Source: JAWWOL01 sp963797535
Lineage (GTDB): Bacteria > Actinomycetota > Actinomycetes > JAWWOL01
DNA length: 64,000 bases
Assembly: GCA_963797535.1 (NCBI GenBank)
Contig: CAWCPQ010000001.1
Span: 434,001 to 498,000, forward strand
Direction of reading: 5' to 3'
The notes below the pieces were generated by a model that saw only the letters and a list, made by a program, of their open reading frames with translations, was not told the origin of the DNA and searched no databases. Shown here in pieces: positions 51,922-58,935 of this stretch (positions are counted from its first letter, which is position 1; the number at the start of each line of letters is the position of its first letter). The position numbers and the translations under genes were made by a program.

Positions 51922-52947
51922 ATGCGCATCGGTGTCCTGACCGGCGGCGGAGACTGCCCCGGACTCAACGCCGTGATCCGCGCCGTCGTCCGCAAGGGCG
52001 TCGGCGTCTACGGCCACGAATTCGTCGGCTTCCGCGACGGATGGCGCGGCCCGCTCGAGGGCGAGACCATGACCCTCGGCATCGACCAGGTGCGCGGCAT
52101 CCTGCCCCGCGGCGGCACCATCCTCGGCTCCAGCCGGACCAACCCGTTCAAGATCGAGAACGGGGTCCAGCGGATCAAGGACAATCTGGCCAGCCTCGGG
52201 ATCGACGCGCTGATCGCGATCGGCGGCGAGGACACCCTCGGCGTCGCGAAGAAGCTGCACGACGAGGGCGTCAAGGTCATCGGCGTCCCCAAGACGATCG
52301 ACAACGACCTCGGCGCGACCGACTACACCTTCGGCTTCGACACCGCCGTCAACATCTGCATGGAGGCCATCGACCGGCTGCACACCACGGCCGAGAGCCA
52401 CCACCGGGTGCTCATCGTCGAGGTCATGGGCCGCCACGCCGGCTGGATCGCCCTGCACGCCGGCATGGCCGGTGGCGCCAACGTGGTCCTGCTGCCCGAG
52501 CGGCCGTTCGACATCGACGCGGTCTGCGACTACGTGATGCAGCGCTTCGCCAGCCACTACTCGCCGATCATCGTGGTCTCCGAGGGAGCTCAGCCGGCCG
52601 AGGGCACGATGACCCTCGTGTCCGGCGAGCTCGACGCCTTCGGCCACGTCCGCCTCGGTGGCATCGGCGACATCCTGGCCAAGGAGATCGAGGCCCGCAC
52701 CGGCAAGGAGGCGCGCGCGACCATCCTCGGTCACGTGCAGCGCGGTGGCACGCCGACCGCGTTCGACCGGGTGCTCGCGACCCGGTTCGGCCTGCGCGCG
52801 ATCGACGCGGTTCAGGAAGGCCAGTGGGGCACCATGGCTGCCCTGCGGGGCACCGACATCATCTCCGTCGGTCTTGACGAGGCGACCGCCGAGCTCAAGA
52901 CCGTTCCCAAGGAGCGGTTCGAAGAGGCCGAGGTCTTCTTCGGCTAG
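51922..52947 (+). CDS. pfkA: 6-phosphofructokinase, probably pyrophosphate-type
   Basis: 341 aa. LTGGGDCPGLNAVIR is the N-terminal phosphate loop; IGGEDTLGVA and PKTIDNDLGATDYTFGFDTA hold the donor-determining positions; MGRHAGWIAL and GHVQRGGTPTA follow. ATP-specific enzymes usually have Gly after the first acidic residue (GGDGS) and Gly before TIDND; Asp and Lys here match pyrophosphate-dependent enzymes such as that of Amycolatopsis methanolica. ATG at 51922 has AGGAGA 6 nt upstream, preferred to 51892. Confidence 0.93.
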   Translation: MRIGVLTGGGDCPGLNAVIRAVVRKGVGVYGHEFVGFRDGWRGPLEGETMTLGIDQVRGILPRGGTILGSSRTNPFKIENGVQRIKDNLASLGIDALIAIGGEDTLGVAKKLHDEGVKVIGVPKTIDNDLGATDYTFGFDTAVNICMEAIDRLHTTAESHHRVLIVEVMGRHAGWIALHAGMAGGANVVLLPERPFDIDAVCDYVMQRFASHYSPIIVVSEGAQPAEGTMTLVSGELDAFGHVRLGGIGDILAKEIEARTGKEARATILGHVQRGGTPTAFDRVLATRFGLRAIDAVQEGQWGTMAALRGTDIISVGLDEATAELKTVPKERFEEAEVFFG

Positions 52948-52961
52948 ACCAGCAGCTCACT

Positions 52962-52996
52962 ACGGGCCGTCCACCAGTCACTGGTGGACGGCCCGT
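52962..52996. terminator. Strong bidirectional terminator
   Basis: A 16-bp perfect stem, ACGGGCCGTCCACCAG (52962-52977), loop TCA, and its complement (52981-52996), between convergent pfkA and the MFS gene. Confidence 0.85.
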
Positions 52997-53010
52997 CGCT
53001 GTTGCAGCGT

Positions 53011-54252
53011 TCAGCTGCCGAGGTGTGAGTCGGGCAGCCGGGTCACCGCCGCGACCGTAGCGAGCATCGGGACGAGCAGCGCCAGGGTCCAGGTCAGCCC
53101 GATACCCTCCGCCACCCAGCCGATCACTGCCGGGCCGAGCAGGATCCCCGCGTACGTGAGCGTGGTGAAGCGCGAGACGAAGGTGGCGGCGCCGGCTCCC
53201 TTCTCGCCCTCGTGGCCGACCGCGCTGAAGATCATCGGGACCAGCACCGACGTGCCGAGCCCGCAGATGGCGAAGCCGGCGATGGCGCTGGCGGGATGCT
53301 GGCCGAAGACTGCGAGGGAGTAGCCGGCGGTGCCGACGATCGCGCCGGCGGTGAACAGCCGCGGGTCGCCGAACCGGCGCCTGAACCCGTCGCCGACGAC
53401 GCGGCCGGCTGTCTGCGCCGCGGTGTAGCCGGTCACCGCGAGGGAGGCGACCGCCAGCGAGGCCCCACGGTTGTCGTGCAGGTAGATCGCACTCCAGCCG
53501 TACGCAGCGCCGTCGCAGACCATCAGCGCTGTTCCGGTGAGACCGAGCCTCAGCACGGTGCGGGTCCAGCCCACCCGCCAGCCGGCGAGCAGCCGGCGTC
53601 GCTGCTCGCGCCGGTTCAGCCGTGGCTGGCGCGCCTCTACCGGCGTCGTTCCGAGCAGCGGGCCCACCAGCAGACCGCCCACGATGACCACTGCGGCCAC
53701 CCCGGCGAACTGCGCGGTCGGAGCGACTCCCGCGTGGATCACCACGGCGCCGGCCAGCGACCCCACGACCGCACTGATGCTCCATGCGGCGTGGCAGCCG
53801 CTGAGGATCGGTCGGGACAACCGACGCTCGACCGTGACCGCGTGAGAGTTCATGGCAACGTCGAGCGTCCCGTGCAGGGCGCCCATGAGCACCAGCGTGA
53901 CGGCAAACACTGGCAGGCCGCCGGCGGCACCGATCAGCACGAGGGACAGCGGCAGGGCCACCAGGTCGATCCGGATCAGCCGGGTCACCCCGATCCTGGT
54001 GACCAACGGCCCGACGAACTGCATGGCGACCAGGGCCGCGGCGGCGAACAGCATGCCGATGGCACCGAGCTCACCGGTGCTCAGGTGGTGGGCGTCCTTC
54101 AGCGCGGGGATCCGGATGATGTACGTCGACAGGGTCAGACCGTTGAGGAAGAACACCGCCGTCACCGGCCAGCGGCTGGCTCCGCCTGCGACAGGCAGCG
54201 CCGGGGGAGCAGGCTGCGCGGCCGTACCGAGTGCAGTGTCCTGTGCCGTCAT
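53011..54252 (-). CDS. MFS transporter
   Basis: 413 aa with about 12 hydrophobic segments. GPLVTRIGVTRLIRIDL is the loop 2-3 motif, and a long basic cytoplasmic loop (RLNRREQRRRLLAGWR) separates the halves. The pattern (ILSGCHAAWSISAVVG, VGDGFRRRFGDPRLF) is that of sugar/drug efflux-like MFS proteins near the fucose-permease type. Substrate unknown. ATG at 54252 with AAAGG 8 nt upstream. It diverges from the DAHP synthase gene. Confidence 0.88.
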   Translation of the reverse strand: MTAQDTALGTAAQPAPPALPVAGGASRWPVTAVFFLNGLTLSTYIIRIPALKDAHHLSTGELGAIGMLFAAAALVAMQFVGPLVTRIGVTRLIRIDLVALPLSLVLIGAAGGLPVFAVTLVLMGALHGTLDVAMNSHAVTVERRLSRPILSGCHAAWSISAVVGSLAGAVVIHAGVAPTAQFAGVAAVVIVGGLLVGPLLGTTPVEARQPRLNRREQRRRLLAGWRVGWTRTVLRLGLTGTALMVCDGAAYGWSAIYLHDNRGASLAVASLAVTGYTAAQTAGRVVGDGFRRRFGDPRLFTAGAIVGTAGYSLAVFGQHPASAIAGFAICGLGTSVLVPMIFSAVGHEGEKGAGAATFVSRFTTLTYAGILLGPAVIGWVAEGIGLTWTLALLVPMLATVAAVTRLPDSHLGS

Positions 54253-54377
54253 GCGCCGACCTTTCAGCAACGTCGCGACGAGTCTTCCCTCATCCGACGA
54301 ACGATGCTCGACCATTTCGACACCGCCGGGTCGTCCCGCATCGCGGTAATGCCTCGCAGCCGGTTGCCCTGCCTAGT

Positions 54378-54383
54378 TACGCT
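54378..54383 (+). promoter_or_regulatory. -10 box of a leaderless DAHP synthase transcript
   Basis: TACGCT, 7 nt before the GTG at 54391. Confidence 0.45.
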
Positions 54384-54390
54384 GTACGGC

Positions 54391-55785
54391 GTGACCGTGC
54401 TGCCTGACTCCGCCCTGACCACCCCGCTCCCGACTGCTGCCCCGGCGGGCGACTGGCGCGCGCTTCCCATCGCTCAGCAGCCGGCCTGGCCCGACCTGGC
54501 CGAGCTGGGTGCTGTCGCTGCCGAGCTGTCCTCGTTGCCGCCACTGGTGATGCCGTCGGAGTGCGACACGCTGCGCACCCGGCTGGCCAGCGTGGCCCGC
54601 GGTGAGGCCTTCCTGCTCCAGGGCGGTGACTGCGCCGAGACGTTTGCGGCGGCGACCTACGACCAGATCCGCGACAAGATCAAGACGCTGCTGCAGATGG
54701 CGGCCGTGCTGACCTACGGCGCCTCCGTGCCCGTGGTCAAGGTCGGTCGCATCGCCGGCCAGTACGCCAAGCCACGCTCGAGCGGCATCGAGAAGGTTGA
54801 CGGCATGGAGCTGCCGTCCTACCGCGGTGACGCCGTCAACGACCTGTCCCGGTCGCTCGAGGCTCGCACACCGGACCCGCAGCGGCTGCTGCGCGCCTAC
54901 CACTCAGCCGCCTCGACGCTCAACCTGATGCGGGCCTTCGCCACCGGTGGCGACGCCGACCTGCGGGCCGTACACCTGTGGAACAAGGACTTCGTCAAGC
55001 GTTCGCCGGCCGGGCTGCGCTACGAGCAGATCGCCGGCGAGATCGACCGGGCGCTGGCCTTCATGGCCGCGATCGGGATTGACCTCGACCGGGTCGGCAC
55101 GGCCAAGGGCGTCGAGCTCTACTCCAGCCACGAGGCGCTGCTGCTCGAGTACGAGGCCGCGCTGACCCGCAGCGACGAGCACGGCCACGACTACGACCTG
55201 TCCGCGCACATGGTGTGGGTCGGCGAGCGCACCCGTGCCCTCGACGGTGCCCACATCGCGTTCGCCCAGCAGATCAACAACCCGATCGGGATCAAGCTCG
55301 GCCCGACGGCCAAGCCGGCCGACGCCATCGCCCTGGTGGAGGCGCTCGACCCCGACCGCACACCCGGCCGGCTCACCGTCATCACCCGCCTCGGCGCCCG
55401 CAAGGTCACCACCTTGCTGCCGCCGCTGGTCGAGGCAGTCGAGTCCACCGGTGCTCAGGTCGTCTGGACCTGCGACCCGATGCACGGCAACACGATCGAG
55501 TCCTCGACCGGCTACAAGACCCGCCGGTTCGACGACGTGCTGGACGAGGTCCGCGGCTTCTTCGAGGTGCACGAGTCGCTGGGCACGATCCCCGGCGGCA
55601 TCCACATCGAGCTCACCGGCGAGGACGTCACCGAGTGCCTCGGCGGCGGCCAGATGCTCACCGACGCCGACCTGGCCGGGCGCTACGAGACGGCGTGCGA
55701 CCCACGGCTGAACACCGGGCAGTCCCTCGAGCTGGCCTTCCTGGTCGCCGAGATGCTGCAGCGCCGCCGGTCCCGCCGGGCCTAG
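54391..55785 (+). CDS. aroG: Class II 3-deoxy-7-phosphoheptulonate synthase
   Basis: 464 aa, typical of the class II enzyme of actinobacteria and plants. It joins phosphoenolpyruvate and erythrose 4-phosphate to start the shikimate pathway. LLQGGDCAETFA (metal Cys), KVGRIAGQYAKPRS, SSHEALLLEYE, VWTCDPMHGN (metal His) and ELTGEDVTECLGGG are conserved. The GTG at 54391 is chosen for the leaderless spacing. Its stop TAG lies in the first copy of a 22-bp repeat shared with the dienelactone hydrolase end. Confidence 0.95.
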   Translation: MTVLPDSALTTPLPTAAPAGDWRALPIAQQPAWPDLAELGAVAAELSSLPPLVMPSECDTLRTRLASVARGEAFLLQGGDCAETFAAATYDQIRDKIKTLLQMAAVLTYGASVPVVKVGRIAGQYAKPRSSGIEKVDGMELPSYRGDAVNDLSRSLEARTPDPQRLLRAYHSAASTLNLMRAFATGGDADLRAVHLWNKDFVKRSPAGLRYEQIAGEIDRALAFMAAIGIDLDRVGTAKGVELYSSHEALLLEYEAALTRSDEHGHDYDLSAHMVWVGERTRALDGAHIAFAQQINNPIGIKLGPTAKPADAIALVEALDPDRTPGRLTVITRLGARKVTTLLPPLVEAVESTGAQVVWTCDPMHGNTIESSTGYKTRRFDDVLDEVRGFFEVHESLGTIPGGIHIELTGEDVTECLGGGQMLTDADLAGRYETACDPRLNTGQSLELAFLVAEMLQRRRSRRA

Positions 55786-55956
55786 CTCGCCAGTTCTCCC
55801 CCTACGGCTGTCGCTTCCAGCGGCCCCCGTGCGGGCGAACCCCGCGACAGCGTGGACTCCTCGTGGCGTCCCAGCACCAGTTCGGGTCCATCCTTCGGCG
55901 GGGTTGCGCCGCCTGCGGGGTGGCTCAACGGGTGCCCGCCGGGCCTAGCTCGCCAG
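55772..55956. repeat. 141-bp insert flanked by 22-bp direct repeats
   Basis: The same 22 bp occur at 55772-55793 and 55935-55956, without mismatch; the sequence runs CCCGCCGGGCC then TAGCTCGCCAG. The first copy holds the DAHP synthase stop, the second the dienelactone hydrolase stop, each in the same CTAG. Removing 55794-55956 would leave both genes intact and sharing one CTAG. The insert contains inverted arms CTGTCGC (55808-55814) and GCGACAG (55844-55850) and no gene I believe in. It looks like an inserted small repeat element or a duplication product. Confidence 0.7.
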
Positions 55957-56676
55957 CAGCTCGAGCACGCGAGCCCAGGCGTCCGCTCGGGCAGCAGCGG
56001 CATAGGCCTCGGTGTCCGGCCAGAAGAACGCGTGCTGGGTGTCCGGGTAGGCCACCAGCTCGTAGTCGACGCCGGCCGCCTCGAGGGCTTGGTCGATCTG
56101 CCGGCGCTCAGCCGCGCCGATGAGCTTGTCGTCGTCGCCCACGAGGTAGACCAGCCGGCCGGTGATGCCGGGGGTGAGCTCGAGCGTGGCCGTCGGCCGG
56201 CTCAGCGGGATGTCGGTGGTGGGCAGCCAGCCCCCGTACAACACGGCGGTTCGCGACAGCGGCAGCTCGCAGGCGGCAAGGTAGGCCAGGTGACCGCCGG
56301 CGCTGAACCCGATCATCGCCACCTCCTCGATGTCCGGGTTCGCCAGCAGCCAGGCCATGGTCGCGGCGACGTCGGCCAGGGCATCCTGCCGGCCCATCCG
56401 GTGCAGCAGGGCGAATCCCTCGTCCCGACCGGCGTCGTTGCGCTCGAGCCAGTGCCCCGGTCCGGCGCTGCGGTGGTAGAACTCGGGCGCGACCGCGAGG
56501 TGGCCGGCCTCGGCGAGGTCGCGGACGATCCCCTCGATGTCCGGGTTCACGCCGAACAGCTCGTGCGCGACGATGACACCGACCGGGGACGGTGGCCCGG
56601 CCGGCCGGAAGGCGAGGGCCTGCATGGAGGTCCCGTCGGCAACGGTGATCCGGGCGGTCTCGGCTGTGATGGTCAT
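55945..56676 (-). CDS. Dienelactone hydrolase family protein
   Basis: 243 aa alpha/beta hydrolase. AHELFGVNPDIEGIVRDLAEAG holds the conserved Glu (here given as the HELFGV block), IGFSAGGHLAYLA the nucleophile, VGDDDKLIG the Asp and DTQHAFFWPD the His. Classical dienelactone hydrolases use Cys as nucleophile; here it is Ser, so it may be an ordinary esterase. ATG at 56676. It diverges from the HTH regulator, a likely control pair. Confidence 0.87.
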   Translation of the reverse strand: MTITAETARITVADGTSMQALAFRPAGPPSPVGVIVAHELFGVNPDIEGIVRDLAEAGHLAVAPEFYHRSAGPGHWLERNDAGRDEGFALLHRMGRQDALADVAATMAWLLANPDIEEVAMIGFSAGGHLAYLAACELPLSRTAVLYGGWLPTTDIPLSRPTATLELTPGITGRLVYLVGDDDKLIGAAERRQIDQALEAAGVDYELVAYPDTQHAFFWPDTEAYAAAARADAWARVLELLAS

Positions 56677-56741
56677 GCCCCAGAGCCTGCGTCGCCCGGC
56701 GGCCGGCTGAATACGCATGCGGTTACCAGGCTGGCGCTGGG

Positions 56742-56747
56742 TAGGCT
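56742..56747 (+). promoter_or_regulatory. -10 box of a leaderless HTH regulator transcript
   Basis: TAGGCT followed by exactly 6 nt and the GTG at 56754. A palindrome CGCATGCG (56714-56721) lies in the same 77-bp divergent region and is an operator candidate. Confidence 0.5.
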
Positions 56748-56753
56748 GCGCCC

Positions 56754-57539
56754 GTGACGCCGTACGGGGACCCGCAGGCACTCGGCGAGCTGCTGCGCTC
56801 GCGCCGGGAACGCCTTGCCCCGGCCGACGTCGGGCTGCCCACCGGGGACCGGCGGCGGACCGCAGGGCTGCGCCGCGAGGAGGTGGCCCTGCTGGCCAAC
56901 GTCTCGACGGCCTACTACACGTTCCTCGAGCAGGGGCGTCCCGTGCGGCCTTCTCCACGCGTCCTCGACTCCCTGGCCGAGGCCTTGCAGCTGTCGGCAC
57001 CGGAGCGCCAGTACCTCCAGCGCCTCGGCGCCGGGACGGCGAGCCCGCAGCCGGCCGCTGGTGCCGAGTGGCTCGACCCCGCCGTGATCGACCTGGTCGA
57101 CCGGCTCGAGCCGTCGCCGACCCTGGTCAAGGGCCGGCGCTGGGACATCCTGGTCGCCAACCACGCCGCCAATGAGCTGTTCGCTGACTGGGCGGACCCG
57201 GCCGTCGAGTCCAACCTGGTTCGCTGGATGTTCACCACCGATCGGGCGCGGGAGGTCTACGTCGACTGGGAGTACGAGGCCAAGGCCATGCTCGGCCGGG
57301 TCCGCCTGGCAGCAGCCGGCCTCGGCGACGACAGCGACCTGGTGCAGCTGATCGACGAGCTCCAGCAGGAGAGCGAGCTGGTGGCCGCCTGGTGGCCGCT
57401 GCACGACGTCACGGCCATCGGGGGTGGCACGAAGCGGTTGCGCCATCCCCGGCTCGGACCGCTGGACTACCGGCACGTGGTGATGGCTGTCGCCGACAAC
57501 CCCGAGCAGCGAATGGTGAGCTACACCGTCAGCCGGTGA
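56754..57539 (+). CDS. XRE-type regulator with MmyB-like ligand domain
   Basis: 261 aa. HTH at about 8-85: LGELLRSRRERLAP, RTAGLRREEVALLANVSTAYYTFLEQGR (recognition region around VSTAYYT), then an MmyB-like C-terminal domain (WDILVANHAANELFADW, NLVRWMFTTDRAREVYVDW) thought to bind fatty-acid-like ligands. It probably represses the divergent hydrolase. GTG at 56754, leaderless. Confidence 0.9.
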   Translation: MTPYGDPQALGELLRSRRERLAPADVGLPTGDRRRTAGLRREEVALLANVSTAYYTFLEQGRPVRPSPRVLDSLAEALQLSAPERQYLQRLGAGTASPQPAAGAEWLDPAVIDLVDRLEPSPTLVKGRRWDILVANHAANELFADWADPAVESNLVRWMFTTDRAREVYVDWEYEAKAMLGRVRLAAAGLGDDSDLVQLIDELQQESELVAAWWPLHDVTAIGGGTKRLRHPRLGPLDYRHVVMAVADNPEQRMVSYTVSR

Positions 57540-57675
57540 TCAGGCTCTCTCCTCGTGGACATCGGCCTCCATCCCAGAAGCCTGCCACCTCGGGCGGCCA
57601 TCCGGTCATTCGGGTCAGCGCGGGCCATGATGGTGGTGCGCAGATCGCAGCATCAGTTCTCTCGTGGAGGTTGTC

Positions 57676-58044
57676 GTGGACAAGGGAAATCCCATTGCCT
57701 ACTCAGGGCTGGCGCTCGGTACCCCGGTGGTCACCGGCGACCTCCAGCAGTTCGGCACCGTCGAGCACGTGCTCGAGATCCCGTCCGAGGACCTGTTCGA
57801 CGGGCTGGCGATCTCGACCCCCGACGGTCTGCGCTTCGTCGACCGCGATCAGATCGCCGAGATCACCGACACCTGTGTGGTCTGCTCGCTGAGCAGCGAG
57901 GAGGCCGCTGCACTGCCAGCGCCGAGCGGGAACCCCGTGCTGCACGTCGACGCGCTGGCGGACTCCGGCGGCTCGATGCACGACCGGATCGGCCGGTTGT
58001 TCCACCGGCCGCAGTGGCTGACCGACTTCCCCGACGAGGACTGA
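57676..58044 (+). CDS. Conserved protein of unknown function
   Basis: 122 aa. Two beta-rich stretches (GTPVVTGDLQQFGTVEHVLEIP and FDGLAISTPDGLRFVDRDQIAEI, given here by their ends GTPVVTGD and DQIAEI) suggest a PRC-barrel-like fold, often used to sense or bind at the membrane or RNA. GTG at 57676 has GGAGG 6 nt upstream, preferred to the frame start at 57664. It stands alone between the HTH gene and nfo. Confidence 0.68.
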   Translation: MDKGNPIAYSGLALGTPVVTGDLQQFGTVEHVLEIPSEDLFDGLAISTPDGLRFVDRDQIAEITDTCVVCSLSSEEAAALPAPSGNPVLHVDALADSGGSMHDRIGRLFHRPQWLTDFPDED

Positions 58045-58062
58045 CCAGGGACCGATGCCGGA

Positions 58063-58932
58063 CTAGCGGTCCTGCAGCGCCCGCAACAGCGCGAGGTCGC
58101 GGGTGTGGTCCTCCACAGTGCCCGGAGTCTCGATGAGTACGGGCACCTCGCGGGTCACCGGGTGCCGGAACAGCTCTGCGAACGGCTCGGCCCCGATCAT
58201 GCCGCGACCGATGGACTGGTGCCGGTCGCGGTGCGAGCCGACGCCGTCCCGGCTGTCGTTGGCATGAATCAGGCCCAGTCGCCCGCGCCCGACCTGCTTG
58301 GCGAAGGCGGTGAGCAGCTGGCGCATGCCTCCGGGCTCGGACAGGTCGTGGCCGGCTGCGAACAGGTGGCAGGTGTCGAGACAGACGCCGAGCGCCGGGT
58401 GCCGGTCGTGGGCGTCGACGTAGCCGGCCAGCTCATCGACGGTCGCCGCCAGCGCCCCGCCGCCGCCGGCGGTGGGCTCGACCAGCAGCCGCGGGCCACC
58501 CGGCTGCGCCGCAGCAAGGTCCAGCAGCGGCAACAACAGCTCGCGGGAGTGCGCCAACGCCTCGGTCCGGCGTCCGGCGCTGACGTCGGACCCGGCGTGG
58601 AAGACGACGCCGGCTGCACCCAGCGCCTTTCCGCGTACGAGAGCGTGCTGCAGCGCAGCTGCCGAGTTGACCCTGGTCGTCTCGGCCGGTGAGCCGAGGT
58701 TGACCAGGTAGGGCGCGTGCAGGAACAGCGGTATCCCGTCCTTGGCCAGTCCGGCCCGCAGCAGCTCGTCCTGGCGAGGGTCACCGGGCGACGGCGCCCA
58801 GCCGCGGGGGTTGGTGACGAAGACCTGGATCGCCGAGGCGTTGATCTTGCGGGCATAGACCAGACCGGTCGTGGCCAGCCCGCCAGCGGTGAACACGTGC
58901 GCGCCGATCCGGGACGGCTTGCGTGGCGGCAA
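58063..58932 (-). CDS. nfo: Deoxyribonuclease IV (endonuclease IV)
   Basis: 289 aa TIM barrel cutting at abasic sites during base excision repair. Metal ligands are seen in FLHAPYLVNLGSP, VVFHAGSD, LLVEPTAGGGGA, VCLDTCHLFAAGHD, LIHANDSRDGVGSHRDRH and VLIETPG. The TTG at 58932 is four bases after the pknB stop; no ribosome site is visible, and reinitiation is possible. Apparently co-transcribed with pknB. Confidence 0.92.
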   Translation of the reverse strand: MPPRKPSRIGAHVFTAGGLATTGLVYARKINASAIQVFVTNPRGWAPSPGDPRQDELLRAGLAKDGIPLFLHAPYLVNLGSPAETTRVNSAAALQHALVRGKALGAAGVVFHAGSDVSAGRRTEALAHSRELLLPLLDLAAAQPGGPRLLVEPTAGGGGALAATVDELAGYVDAHDRHPALGVCLDTCHLFAAGHDLSEPGGMRQLLTAFAKQVGRGRLGLIHANDSRDGVGSHRDRHQSIGRGMIGAEPFAELFRHPVTREVPVLIETPGTVEDHTRDLALLRALQDR

Positions 58933-58935
58933 CGG

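Noticed and set aside
53212..54390. Long frame in front of the DAHP synthase
   Set aside because: It is antisense to the MFS transporter gene; the GTG at 54391 fits both the promoter and the family length.
55782..56003. 73-aa minus-strand frame across the 141-bp insert
   Set aside because: No ribosome site and no recognised domain; it starts inside the hydrolase gene and owes its end to the repeat copy.
57555..58136. Plus-strand 193-aa frame overlapping the 122-aa protein
   Set aside because: Very rich in Arg and Ala, out of frame with a gene that has a good ribosome site and codon pattern.
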